Shown here one piece after another: positions 1-8,716 of a DNA stretch of 29,912 nt. The stretch is from Deltaproteobacteria bacterium (GTDB lineage Bacteria; SAR324; NAC60-12). Each line of letters starts with the position of its first letter. The first letter of the stretch is position 1. The notes under the pieces were generated by a model that worked only from the letters and a program-made list of their open reading frames with translations, had not been told where the DNA came from and ran no database searches. A program made the position numbers and the translations under genes. The stretch spans positions 1-29,912 of the forward strand of contig PAZT01000009.1 of the NCBI GenBank assembly GCA_002716165.1. The letters run 5' to 3'.

Positions 1-2017
1 TCCCTGCCTTCAAAACTACTCCGTGAGTTTTATCAATTTTAGTCCCCTTAAGTTGATCTTCATTCAAAGTATTTCTAAAGAGTTCATAAACCTCTTTTTT
101 GACTTCAAAAGCTCCATAACGTCTCATGTAATCTAGAGCTGACATATTTTCTTCAGACGCTTTTTCTGTAAGTCCGGGGACATGTTCAAAGAGGAATCGG
201 TAATATTCATCAATTGTCAATTTTTCTCCTTCACGATAAGGAGAAAGAAAATGTTCTTTTACTCCCAGTTTACCCTTTGGGTCGATACGCCATGATAATT
301 CAATCCAAAATTCATCTTCTTCCCAGACTTCACCGGGATTAGTTTGGTAGGTAAATTCAGGTTCCTTTCCCTGCCTCCTAGCATATTCTCGAAGAACGGG
401 CTGTCTATAACCTATCCACAAGCCTGAGTGAGTTTCATAGCTGATCAAGTCATGGCGCTCAGAAGAATGTCCCATTGGAAGGACATAATCCGCAAAATAA
501 GCTGTTTCATTCCATGTTGGAGTAAGGGCTATGTGAAGTCCTATTTTATCTTCATCGCGAAGAGCTTCAATCCAACTAAAACCGTCTGGATAAGTCCATA
601 CTGGATTAAAAACTCGAGTAAAATAGACTGACATTTTACCTCGATTTTCCTTCAAAAAATGTGGGAGTAGATAACTTAGCTCGTAATGAGAAAGTGGGTA
701 CTCTCTAGGAAAATGTAGCTCATTCCAGAATTTTTGTGCTGGAGGTTTGCTACATAAGGTAGGATGAAACTTGTTCCATGAATTAGGCAGAGTACCTCCT
801 CTAGTTCCAATGCTACCTGTCAAAACATTTAAGAATTGGAGACATCGTGCAACTTGCCAACCTCCATAGTTCCCACTACTGGCACTCCTCCAATTCATAT
901 TTGCAAAACGACTTCCGGCCCTTCCAATCCTTCTTGCTACATCCACTATTGTTTCAGCAGGGACACCACTTTCTTTCTCAGCAAATTCTGGAGTAAATTC
1001 GTCATAATGTTCAATCAGCTTTTGAATTGCAGTATCAAGGCTAATGTCTGAACCAGGATGTTCTTCTTCTAGCCACTGCTGCCAATTCACCCAATTAGAT
1101 AGGAATTCTTCATTATAGAGTTTCTCTTTAAGAATTATTTGCGCCATGGCAAGCAAAACAGCAGCTTCAGTGCCGGGGTAGGTAGCCATCCAATAATCAG
1201 CGCGACTAGCAGTATTTGAAAGCCGGATGTCCATTACAGCGATTTTAGTTCCATTGTTTTTGCTCTCGATTATGCGCTGAGCATGAGGATTAAAATAATG
1301 TCCAGATTCTAGATGAGCACTAATCAGTAAAATAAAATCTGCATTAGCAAAGTCTGGAGAAGTCCTGTCGACTCCATCCCAAATAGCATAACCAAATCGA
1401 GCTCCTGCAGAACAAATATTAGTATGACTGTTATGACCATCGACTCCCCATGACTGTAGGATTCTATCCATGTATCCCTCTGCTCCAGGGCGACCAACAT
1501 GATATGCGACCTCGTTGTTTCTTCCTTCTTCCAAGGCTGAACGTATTCGAGATGAAATATCATCAAGGACAGATTCCCACGAGACTCTTTCCCATTTACC
1601 ATCGCCACGTTTGCCAACTCTTTTTAATGGGTAGAGAATGCGATCCGGATCCTCTATCTGATTTATGGTTGCGGGGCCTTTTGCACAATTACGCCCTCGA
1701 CTTCCAGGATGATATGGATTGCCTTCAAATTTCCTAACTGTTCCGGTTTCTTTATCAATATAGCTCAAAAGACCACATCCAGATTCACAATTGAAACAAG
1801 ATGTTGGAATGATCGAATAACGTTTCTTTTCTTTTTTGGACCATCCCTTAGCTTCATATTCCTCCCAGTCATCCCATTTGTCAGGAGGAGGATAATCACT
1901 CAAGGGGCCTGGTTCTCGCATTTCTGAATTAGGGATCTTTTTTTCAGTCAAATCAGGTATCAAGCCAATTACCTGAGCCATTTTTTCAATCCATGTTGAT
2001 TCGGGTTGCATTTTCAT
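1..2017 (-). CDS. Molybdopterin oxidoreductase catalytic subunit (CISM/DMSO reductase superfamily), C-terminus cut by window edge
   Basis: One open minus frame runs from an ATG at 2017 off the left edge, giving about 672 residues of what is usually a larger protein. A second ATG lies two codons in. After an acidic, Trp-rich N-terminal stretch comes C74-x2-C77-x3-C81 with a fourth Cys in a GRNCAKG motif about 27 residues later, the [4Fe-4S] site typical of complex iron-sulfur molybdoenzymes. Further on are stretches typical of the family, such as GHNSHTNICSAGAR, FANADFILLI and NVLTGSIGTRGG. There is no twin-arginine signal at the N-terminus, so the subunit probably stays in the cytoplasm. It follows the Fe-S/NrfD gene by 22 nt and is surely its partner. 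The substrate is not readable: cytoplasmic sulfite dehydrogenase (SoeABC-like) and polysulfide/thiosulfate reductase-like roles are both possible. The family assignment is firm and the reaction is inference. Confidence 0.9.
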   Translation of the reverse strand, partial: MKMQPESTWIEKMAQVIGLIPDLTEKKIPNSEMREPGPLSDYPPPDKWDDWEEYEAKGWSKKEKKRYSIIPTSCFNCESGCGLLSYIDKETGTVRKFEGNPYHPGSRGRNCAKGPATINQIEDPDRILYPLKRVGKRGDGKWERVSWESVLDDISSRIRSALEEGRNNEVAYHVGRPGAEGYMDRILQSWGVDGHNSHTNICSAGARFGYAIWDGVDRTSPDFANADFILLISAHLESGHYFNPHAQRIIESKNNGTKIAVMDIRLSNTASRADYWMATYPGTEAAVLLAMAQIILKEKLYNEEFLSNWVNWQQWLEEEHPGSDISLDTAIQKLIEHYDEFTPEFAEKESGVPAETIVDVARRIGRAGSRFANMNWRSASSGNYGGWQVARCLQFLNVLTGSIGTRGGTLPNSWNKFHPTLCSKPPAQKFWNELHFPREYPLSHYELSYLLPHFLKENRGKMSVYFTRVFNPVWTYPDGFSWIEALRDEDKIGLHIALTPTWNETAYFADYVLPMGHSSERHDLISYETHSGLWIGYRQPVLREYARRQGKEPEFTYQTNPGEVWEEDEFWIELSWRIDPKGKLGVKEHFLSPYREGEKLTIDEYYRFLFEHVPGLTEKASEENMSALDYMRRYGAFEVKKEVYELFRNTLNEDQLKGTKIDKTHGVVLKAG

Positions 2018-2039
2018 AGAAAATTTTTTTTAATTAATT

Positions 2040-3662
2040 TTAACTCAAAGGTATCATTTGAGGTGCAATGACCCAAATCCTTACAGAACACCATATTCCA
2101 ATCAATACAAACAATCCTGCAAAAGCTAGAATAAATGGTGCAAAACTCGAAATAAGCATCAAAAATGGTATAAGGCTTCCAATTAAGACCACACCTCCCC
2201 AAAACTCTGATTTAAATACTCCTTTTGTTATAATTTTTACTGTTCGTATTGAGTCAACAGTGGGATGAGGAGTTATTAATTCTGCTGCAAGGGATAAAAT
2301 TTGAACTACTAAGCCTCCAATAAGAATATTCTTTATATATGGAATCATGGAATGGAGTGGCTCCCAAAACAAACCCAAAATCAAAATAAGAGCCGATCCA
2401 CCTACCACCGCATGAAGCAGCATATGTAAGATTAAAAGGGGGCTTTGCCAGAAGTCCCTTCCTTTTGCTTGTGCAAAAAGAAAAGCAGTGTATATTGAAA
2501 GCAAAATTGAGAACATTAGAATAGGCCATGTGAGCCAGTTAACCCATTCTCCATAACCTAAAAAATGAGCTCCTCCTAATAAAGTTACAAGTCCACCGAA
2601 TGCCGAGATCGTATAACCTCCTTTTACTAACCAAGATTTCCAATGGGGTCGTAAAAGCACATATAAAAATCTTGTTGGCTGATCCAAATCCATAATTAAA
2701 AGAATTCCCGTTGCTCCCAAAAATATCAATGATAATAAAGAAGTAATCCAAATTATCTGACTTGTTAGATTTATCAGTCCAAATTCATTAAGCAGTAATG
2801 GCAAACCTAGAATTCCAGCGGATAGGGCTTTTGTAAGAATATAGCCTGCAACTTCCCAACCCCAGAGGATTCCTTTTGAAGGAGAATCATAAACTCTTTT
2901 TGCTGGACGGGCACCACCACTGAGCCCTCCTTTACCAGGAACCAATTTTTGTAAACTGTTTTTCCCTGAATAGTTATTAAATTTTCTTGAATTGCTATTT
3001 GAAGATTCAAAACCAAGGCTGTAAGAGGATTCTTTCCCAGTGAAGTGACCAACTCCAACAGATTGAGAGCCCCATAAACTTTTGCTTGATTGTTCTGTCT
3101 CAAGTGGTTTTAAAGAGACATCATCTCCCTCAACATAAAAAAGTTTTGGTCTTGTTCCTTTCTCGGGTTTTCTTGTAGTTACTTGTTGTCTTGAAATAAG
3201 GTTGGCGATCTTGGATCCCTTTTGGTCTAAATCTCCTGAAATAATTGCTTCAGTAGGACAAACATTTACGCACGCAGGCTCAAGACCAACATCCACTCGA
3301 TGCGCACAGTAATTACATTTAGCAGCGGTGTGAGATTCAGGGTCAATGTAGATAGCATCATAGGGGCAAGCCTGAGTGCAGGATTTGCAGCCAATACAAC
3401 GGTCATTGCTAAAATCCACAATCCCGTCTGGACGCAAGTAAAGTGCTTGGGTTGGGCAAATATCTACACAAGGTGCATACTCACAATGATTACAACGCAT
3501 TACTGAAAAAACTCGTCGAGTGTCAGGGAATTGTCCTTTCTCAACATATTTCACCCAAGTCCTATTTACTCCAATAGGCACATCATGCTCTGCCTTGCAT
3601 GCAACTGTACAGGCATGACAGCCAATGCAACTGCGATTATCTATTACAAAACCATAGTTCAA
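2040..3662 (-). CDS. Fusion of four-cluster ferredoxin subunit and NrfD-type membrane quinone-interacting subunit
   Basis: This 540-residue protein joins two subunits that are often separate. Residues 1-140 carry sixteen cysteines in four groups (12/15/18/22, 57/60/65/69, 89/92/95/99, 116/119/131/135), enough for four [4Fe-4S] clusters as in DmsB/PsrB. Residues about 145-262 form a Ser/Gly/Asn-rich, basic linker. The rest is an NrfD/PsrC-like domain of about eight hydrophobic helices, including the characteristic MDLDQPTRFLYVLLRPHWKS loop. The inferred role is electron transfer between the quinone pool and the molybdenum subunit encoded 22 nt downstream. No signal peptide precedes the ferredoxin part, which therefore probably faces the cytoplasm. 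The start is TTG. A perfect AGGAGG (complement of 3668-3673) sits 5 nt upstream and decides it. The fusion is seen directly; the direction of electron flow is not. Confidence 0.92.
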   Translation of the reverse strand: MNYGFVIDNRSCIGCHACTVACKAEHDVPIGVNRTWVKYVEKGQFPDTRRVFSVMRCNHCEYAPCVDICPTQALYLRPDGIVDFSNDRCIGCKSCTQACPYDAIYIDPESHTAAKCNYCAHRVDVGLEPACVNVCPTEAIISGDLDQKGSKIANLISRQQVTTRKPEKGTRPKLFYVEGDDVSLKPLETEQSSKSLWGSQSVGVGHFTGKESSYSLGFESSNSNSRKFNNYSGKNSLQKLVPGKGGLSGGARPAKRVYDSPSKGILWGWEVAGYILTKALSAGILGLPLLLNEFGLINLTSQIIWITSLLSLIFLGATGILLIMDLDQPTRFLYVLLRPHWKSWLVKGGYTISAFGGLVTLLGGAHFLGYGEWVNWLTWPILMFSILLSIYTAFLFAQAKGRDFWQSPLLILHMLLHAVVGGSALILILGLFWEPLHSMIPYIKNILIGGLVVQILSLAAELITPHPTVDSIRTVKIITKGVFKSEFWGGVVLIGSLIPFLMLISSFAPFILAFAGLFVLIGIWCSVRIWVIAPQMIPLS

Positions 3663-3667
3663 ATAAG

Positions 3668-3673
3668 CCTCCT
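3668..3673 (-). promoter_or_regulatory. Perfect Shine-Dalgarno deciding a TTG start
   Basis: The minus strand reads AGGAGG here with a 5-nt spacer to the TTG at 3662-3660. No in-frame ATG lies near, and the first Fe-S cysteine is only 12 codons in, so the TTG is the credible start of the Fe-S/NrfD fusion. Most other genes in the window have much weaker ribosome binding sites. Confidence 0.8.
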
Positions 3674-3732
3674 AAATTTTTTTCTTATTCGATAAATTAG
3701 AGCTTTTTAAATAAATTATTAAATGTATTTCC

Positions 3733-3757
3733 TTGAAAATAAAAATTTAATTTTCAA
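3733..3757. promoter_or_regulatory. Inverted repeat upstream of the molybdoenzyme operon (possible operator)
   Basis: TTGAAAAT (3733-3740) and ATTTTCAA (3750-3757) are perfect 8-bp arms around a 9-bp AT spacer. The pair lies about 70 bp upstream of the Fe-S/NrfD start, where a promoter is expected, and 136 bp past the end of pcm. It could be an operator or a weak hairpin ending the pcm transcript, although no clean T-run follows on the minus strand. In DNA this AT-rich such repeats also arise by chance. Confidence 0.25.
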
Positions 3758-3892
3758 ATCTAATTTTATTATCCTTATTAGTTTTTGTCTATATTCATTA
3801 TAACCATTTTATCAAAAAAATGATTGCAGAACTTTAAATAGTTTTAATGATTAGATTTGCCTAGCTAAAAACTTTAATAGATTAAGATTCTC

Positions 3893-4516
3893 TTAGACCA
3901 ATGGTACAAATGAAAAAAGTCCGTGATTACTAGTCTGGAAATGATTGGAGGAAATTTTTTTTATAGTTACCATGTCACATCGATAAGTTGCTCCGATCGG
4001 TGCAACCAGCAATCCTCCAACTGAAAGCTGATCTTTCAATTGTTTTGGCACTTTTTGAGTTGCTGCTGTAACCATAATCCTATCATATGGAGCTAACGGT
4101 AAATAACCTTTTTTACCGTCGCCCTTTACTACTATTACATCATGATAACCTGCTTTTTTAAGATTCAATTTGGCTATTTTTGCAAGCTGAGGAATGCGTT
4201 CAACAGTCACGACTTCTCTGTTTATTTCTGCAATTAAAGCCGCATTGTATCCAGACCCTGTACCGATTTCAAGAGCTCTTTGTCCAGGAATTAATTCAAG
4301 CAATTGTAGCATAAGCATTACTGTAGAAGGCTGTGATATTGTCTGATCACAGCCAATAGGAAGAGGGTGATCGGCATAGGATTGATCTCTATATGAAGGG
4401 TCAATAAAAAGTTCCCGAGGGACTGCCATAAAAGCTTTCAGAACATTATCACTTGAGATCAAATCATTTTTTTCCCAGTAACTGAAAAGTTGCTGTTTTT
4501 GATGCTCTATATTCAA
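3893..4516 (-). CDS. pcm: Protein-L-isoaspartate O-methyltransferase
   Basis: The enzyme transfers a methyl group from S-adenosylmethionine to L-isoaspartyl residues of damaged proteins, starting their repair in the cytosol. The 207-residue length is normal. Visible marks are the N-terminal AFMAVPRELFIDP stretch, the substrate-site DQTISQPSTV segment near 57-66, SAM motif I LEIGTGSGYNAALIAE (about 82-97) and the later motif PYDRIMVTAA. The start is TTG at 4516, with AGAAGG a few bases upstream. The first in-frame ATG is at codon 30 and would cut off conserved sequence. It lies 115 nt downstream of the calcium ATPase gene on the same strand and could share its transcript, but no functional link is evident. 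Confidence 0.93.
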   Translation of the reverse strand: MNIEHQKQQLFSYWEKNDLISSDNVLKAFMAVPRELFIDPSYRDQSYADHPLPIGCDQTISQPSTVMLMLQLLELIPGQRALEIGTGSGYNAALIAEINREVVTVERIPQLAKIAKLNLKKAGYHDVIVVKGDGKKGYLPLAPYDRIMVTAATQKVPKQLKDQLSVGGLLVAPIGATYRCDMVTIKKISSNHFQTSNHGLFSFVPLV

Positions 4517-4631
4517 GTTTCCCTTCTATATAGTCAAATAATAGTAAAAGCTTCTATACATATTCAGTATAAAGATCATAGTTCAAAATACATAATTAAT
4601 TTAGAGGATCAATTAGCGCCTTTTTTTTTGC

Positions 4632-7313
4632 TTAAGAATTTCCTTGTACTACAGGATTGCCAAAAAATAGATTACGCAATAATTTGCGAGCTAGATCAAT
4701 AGGGATGATTATAAATGAAAAAATCAGTACATAAATCCACTCCTTTAAAGTCAGACTGACCGTTCTCAGTACCTCTCCTCCATAATATGTAAATGTTGTT
4801 TGTAGAAGAAAAATAACCAATACGACAATTAAAAAATTACGATTTTCTGCAATGTGCTCAAATAGATTTAAACTTTCAGTTCGTGCGTTAAATTTATTAA
4901 AATTGTTTATGAAAACAAAGAAACCAAAGAATGCAGTTAGAAGTACCATATTTAACTCCGGATCTTTACAACGTGCTAAATCGCAAACAAACAATCCCCC
5001 CACAAAATCAGAGCTTAAAAAATAAAGGCATAGTGCTGCCATAAAAAATCCATCAATCAAAATAGCTGACCACATATCACCTGTGATAAGCGATTCTCCC
5101 TTGGGGATTGGGTTTTCGTTCATATAGCGTTTCAAAGCGGCTTCTCCAGAAAAAGCAAAAGCAGCTAGGGTATCCATGACAATATTGATCCATAATAGTT
5201 GAGTCATTGTAAGTGGTAGATCTGTTCCAAAAAAAGGACCCAAAAATGCCACGAGAACAGCAGCAACATTTACTGTAAGTTGAAAAATTAAAAATTTTCT
5301 AATTGATTTGAGCAGGGTCCTGCCATAACGGACTGCATTTGTTAGGGAGTTAAAATTATTATCCAGAATTACAATATCGCTCGATTCCTTAGTCATGTCA
5401 GTACCATTTCCCATTGAAAAACCGACGTCTGCATTTTTCACTGCAGGGGCATCATTAACACCATCTCCTGTCATTCCGACAACCCAGTCCATAGATTTTG
5501 CCAGTTTAACAAGACGGCTTTTATCTGTCGGAAGTGCGCGTGCTACAACTCTTAAATCTGGCAGTAAATCTTTTATTTTTTGATCCGATAATTCACTAAG
5601 CTGTGTGGAAGTGAGAATCAGTCCTTTTTCTGTTTCAAGGATCCCTACCTCTTTGGCAATCGCCTGAGCTGTATCTTTTGCATCACCAGTAATCATAACC
5701 ACTTGGATTCCTGCTTTTTGAGCAGTTTCAACTGCTGTGAGAGATTCCTTACGCATTTCATCACGTAATCCAAAAACTCCAACTAGAGTTAGTTCTGAAG
5801 GGAGAGCATTATCTTGATCTAAACTTTTATCTGTTACTGCCAGTCCTATCAGGCGCATTGCTCGTTCTGAGAGTCCACGCATTTCTTTTTCAAGTTTTGT
5901 TGCCCTAAGTTTAACTTTTTCACCGTTTTGATTAAGATAATTTGTACACCCAGCGAGCACAATTTCTGCTGCGCCTTTAACGAGTGTTATATTTTTGTCG
6001 CCTTTAATTTGACTCGCAGAAAATTTGTTTGCACTTTGAAATGGTATATTTTTTTCCATCAAAACATTGTCCTTTAATACTGCATCTGATCCAAGGAATC
6101 TTAACAATGCAATTCCTGTGGGGTTAGCTCCAACTATTTTCAGATTTTCAGGATCCTGTGAGTCGATAATGGCAGGGGGATTGTTACGTAATGCAAATGC
6201 CATATTCTCTCTCAAAGTCTCTGGAATATCCTGATAATTCAGAAAATGGTTACCGTCTCCGCCCAGAAATTCAGAAACAGTTAGTTCCCCTTGTGTCAAT
6301 GTTCCAGTTTTATCAGTGAAAAGGACGGTCAAACTCCCAGAAGTTTCAATGCCAAGAAGCTTTCTTACTAGTACTTTTGCATTCAGGAGTTTGCGCATAT
6401 TAAGTGAAAGTACTACCGCGATCATCATTGGTAGTCCTTCCGGAACTGCAACAACAATTATAATGATTGCTAGTATGATCGCGGTTACTAGATTATAAAC
6501 TATCTCTCCGGTAGGTTTAGCCATATAAATATCCCATCCTCCAGCTTCAAGAAAGATGTGATTAAACATGTATGAAAGGGCAATGAAAATTGATCCAATG
6601 TAACCAAAACGACTTATTTGCTTACCAAGATCAACTAATTTTTCCTGCAACGGAGAGGGACGAGATTCTGCGGTAGTTAATTCCTTGAGAGTAGCGCCAT
6701 ACTTTGTCTTGTCTCCAACCTCCATTACCTTCATTACTGCTTCTCCGTCAACAACTAGTGCCGCTCTTGACATTTTATAATTTTCTTCAGCTTCAGAATG
6801 ATGATCATCATCAGCTCCAGTTTTTTTAACGGTTTCTGATTCCCCAGTAAGGGCAGATTCATTTAACTCTAGATCGCCAGTTAGCAAAAAACCATCTGCA
6901 GGAACCGTATCACCAGGCTGCAATAGAAGTAAATCGTTAACAACCAAATCATCAATGGGTATTTCAGTTAATGTGTTATTTCGAAATACCTTAACCGTGA
7001 TTTTAGAAGCTTCTTCTAACAGTCGCTGGAATTCATTTTCATTACTATATTCAGACCAGCTTGCAATCAAGGTCGCCATCACTACAGCTATTGCTATTCC
7101 CAATCCTTCATACCAAGGAGCAAATCCTAAAATAGCTAAAAATACAGTTACACCCAAGGCAACAATCAAAATGACGATGATTGGATCTTTAAGGTTTTTA
7201 AGCAGTTTATCAAAAAAATTTTCTGATTCCTGAGTTGTAACAACATTTGCACCGTAAGATTCTCTAGATTCAGCAACTGCCTTATCGCTAAGACCTGGAT
7301 AATTGAACTTCAT
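4632..7313 (-). CDS. Calcium-translocating P-type ATPase, PMCA-type (P2B-like)
   Basis: This 893-residue membrane pump would use ATP to export Ca2+ from the cytoplasm. All P-type landmarks are present and in order: TGES (156-159) in the actuator domain, PEGLP (291-295) in M4, DKTGTLT with phosphorylated Asp334, KGAAE (446-450) in the nucleotide-binding domain, and TGDGVNDAP (615-623). M5 has Asn682. M6 reads WINIVMDTLAA with Asn710 and Asp714, the PMCA-style single Ca2+ site. Ten helices can be drawn. An acidic, His-containing insert (GADDDHHSEAEE, 166-177) follows TGES. The gene starts with ATG after a poor ribosome binding site and is divergent from gloA across 415 bp. The family is certain and ion specificity is inferred from M4/M6. 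Confidence 0.93.
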   Translation of the reverse strand: MKFNYPGLSDKAVAESRESYGANVVTTQESENFFDKLLKNLKDPIIVILIVALGVTVFLAILGFAPWYEGLGIAIAVVMATLIASWSEYSNENEFQRLLEEASKITVKVFRNNTLTEIPIDDLVVNDLLLLQPGDTVPADGFLLTGDLELNESALTGESETVKKTGADDDHHSEAEENYKMSRAALVVDGEAVMKVMEVGDKTKYGATLKELTTAESRPSPLQEKLVDLGKQISRFGYIGSIFIALSYMFNHIFLEAGGWDIYMAKPTGEIVYNLVTAIILAIIIIVVAVPEGLPMMIAVVLSLNMRKLLNAKVLVRKLLGIETSGSLTVLFTDKTGTLTQGELTVSEFLGGDGNHFLNYQDIPETLRENMAFALRNNPPAIIDSQDPENLKIVGANPTGIALLRFLGSDAVLKDNVLMEKNIPFQSANKFSASQIKGDKNITLVKGAAEIVLAGCTNYLNQNGEKVKLRATKLEKEMRGLSERAMRLIGLAVTDKSLDQDNALPSELTLVGVFGLRDEMRKESLTAVETAQKAGIQVVMITGDAKDTAQAIAKEVGILETEKGLILTSTQLSELSDQKIKDLLPDLRVVARALPTDKSRLVKLAKSMDWVVGMTGDGVNDAPAVKNADVGFSMGNGTDMTKESSDIVILDNNFNSLTNAVRYGRTLLKSIRKFLIFQLTVNVAAVLVAFLGPFFGTDLPLTMTQLLWINIVMDTLAAFAFSGEAALKRYMNENPIPKGESLITGDMWSAILIDGFFMAALCLYFLSSDFVGGLFVCDLARCKDPELNMVLLTAFFGFFVFINNFNKFNARTESLNLFEHIAENRNFLIVVLVIFLLQTTFTYYGGEVLRTVSLTLKEWIYVLIFSFIIIPIDLARKLLRNLFFGNPVVQGNS

Positions 7314-7728
7314 AGATTTAATCTAAAAAAAATTTGAAGATTTAAGTGGGTGTTCCGTGCATTCAAAGCGTTTAATTTTAATATCAGTTTTTATTGATGA
7401 TTTTATGTGAGTTTGCTATTTGACAATTTATACTTAAGATTAACCATGTGCAAGTTTGTCATTCCTGTGTTTGAAATACTTATGATGTTTTCGGACCAAA
7501 AAAATACTTAAAAAAATGGTTTTAAAATTTATGAATTACTTTTTGTAAAAATCATGCTGAGTATTAAATATTTTTGAATTTAATCCTGCCTTAATTTATT
7601 GGATTCTTGGAAAGCATATCATCCCAAACTTGCATTAAGCTTAACGTACTGGTAATAATTGACGTTTTTAATTAAGAAAAAATACTGTGCCAGCCTGTCT
7701 GGAAAACAATCATTATTAATAGGTAAAA
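7314..7728. other. Intergenic region between divergent calcium ATPase and gloA genes
   Basis: These 415 bp are AT-rich and hold no convincing gene. Being between divergent genes, they must contain promoters in both directions. The only reasonable promoter match I see is the one listed at 7659-7688 for the gloA operon. A plus-strand frame from about 7409 stays open for some 40 codons, but it has no ribosome binding site and no recognisable sequence. No tRNA-like fold, terminator with T-run, or long repeat was seen. Confidence 0.5.
7659..7688 (+). promoter_or_regulatory. Candidate sigma-70-type promoter for the gloA-DUF2062-TPR operon
   Basis: TTGACG (7659-7664) matches the -35 consensus at five of six bases. 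TACTGT (7683-7688), 18 bp further on, matches the -10 at only three of six. Transcription would begin near 7695 and leave a leader of about 35 nt before the gloA ATG. The weak -10 box keeps confidence low. Confidence 0.25.
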
Positions 7729-8148
7729 ATGAAATTTTTGCATACTATGATACGTGTTCAAAACTTGGATAATGCACTGGATTTCTTCATCAACAAGCTT
7801 GGGATGAAAGAAGTTAGGCGTAAGGAGGTACCTGCAGGAAAATACACACTGGTTTTTGTTGCCGCAAATGCAAAAGATCCGCCTCTAGAATTAACATACA
7901 ATTGGGACAAATCTGAGCCTTACATTGGAGGAGATAATTTTGGACATATTGCATATGGTGTTGATAATATATATGATTTTTGTGAAAAATTGAGTAGTAA
8001 TGGTGTAAAAATTCTACGTCCACCAAGAGATGGAAGAATGGCTTTCATAAGAAGTCCAGATCAAATCTCAATTGAATTACTGCAAAATGGTGAAGCATTG
8101 CCGATTAAAGAACCTTGGGCTTCAATGAAAAACCAAGGAAAATGGTAG
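7729..8148 (+). CDS. gloA: Lactoylglutathione lyase (glyoxalase I)
   Basis: Glyoxalase I turns the hemithioacetal of methylglyoxal and glutathione into S-lactoylglutathione, a cytosolic detoxification step. The 139-residue protein is two vicinal-oxygen-chelate repeats. The four metal ligands of the family are at the expected places: His5, Glu54 (in LELTYNW), His73 (in FGHIAYGV) and Glu116 (in SIELLQ). The N-terminus (MKFLHTMIRV) matches the short bacterial, E. coli-like form. The stop is one base before the DUF2062 gene start, so the two are co-transcribed. Assignment by fold and ligands is strong; use of glutathione rather than another thiol is inferred from family membership. Confidence 0.92.
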   Translation: MKFLHTMIRVQNLDNALDFFINKLGMKEVRRKEVPAGKYTLVFVAANAKDPPLELTYNWDKSEPYIGGDNFGHIAYGVDNIYDFCEKLSSNGVKILRPPRDGRMAFIRSPDQISIELLQNGEALPIKEPWASMKNQGKW

Positions 8149-8149
8149 A

Positions 8150-8716
8150 ATGAAAAAAACAGGTAACTATATTAGAGAAAAATTTATCAACCCAGTTTTA
8201 CATTCAAGGGCACCTGTATCAGAGGTAAGTTTAGGAGTTGCAGTAGGTATATTCATGGGATTTACTCCAACAGTCGGAATACAGATGTATCTTGTAGCAA
8301 TTGTCTGGACTATCTACCGTTATGTCTTCGGTAGGCATTTCACATTGCCAGTGGGGGTTGCTATGGTTTGGATATCGAATCCATTGACAATGGTGCCTAT
8401 GTATTATGTTTTTTTAGCTACTGGTTATTTGGTGTTTGATGTTCAGCATGGAATTTCTTACCAACATTTTTCGGAATCTCTTGGCAAAATTTCTGAAACA
8501 GGTGATATTTTAGATCAAATAGCAGAAGGGTCACGTTTCTTGATGATTGAACTTGGCTGGCCAATGGTTGTTGGAAGTCTTGTTTATGCTGTACCATTTT
8601 CAATAATCAGTTACTATATAACAAAGTATTTAGTCTCTTCACATCGAAAAAGTAATGCTCGTCAAGAAGGTATGAGTTATGAAGAATGGAAAACGAAATA
8701 TGAGACAGATCATTAA
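8150..8716 (+). CDS. DUF2062 family membrane protein
   Basis: The 188-residue product has the DUF2062 hallmarks: a short polar N-terminus, the GVAVGIFMGFTPTVGIQM segment (about 29-46), a second hydrophobic block with MVWISNPLTMVPMYYVF (about 72-88), and a further helix near 150-170 before a charged tail. It is an inner-membrane protein of unknown biochemical role. The ATG is 1 nt after the gloA stop, and the 3' end overlaps the TPR gene by 38 bp, so the three genes are probably one transcription unit with coupled translation. Nothing in the sequence suggests an enzyme active site. Confidence 0.85.
   Translation: MKKTGNYIREKFINPVLHSRAPVSEVSLGVAVGIFMGFTPTVGIQMYLVAIVWTIYRYVFGRHFTLPVGVAMVWISNPLTMVPMYYVFLATGYLVFDVQHGISYQHFSESLGKISETGDILDQIAEGSRFLMIELGWPMVVGSLVYAVPFSIISYYITKYLVSSHRKSNARQEGMSYEEWKTKYETDH

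Noticed and set aside
428..1927. Several plus-strand ORFs of 60-100 codons
   Set aside because: They lie wholly inside the molybdoenzyme gene on the other strand, which has an unbroken frame with family motifs; these are shadows.
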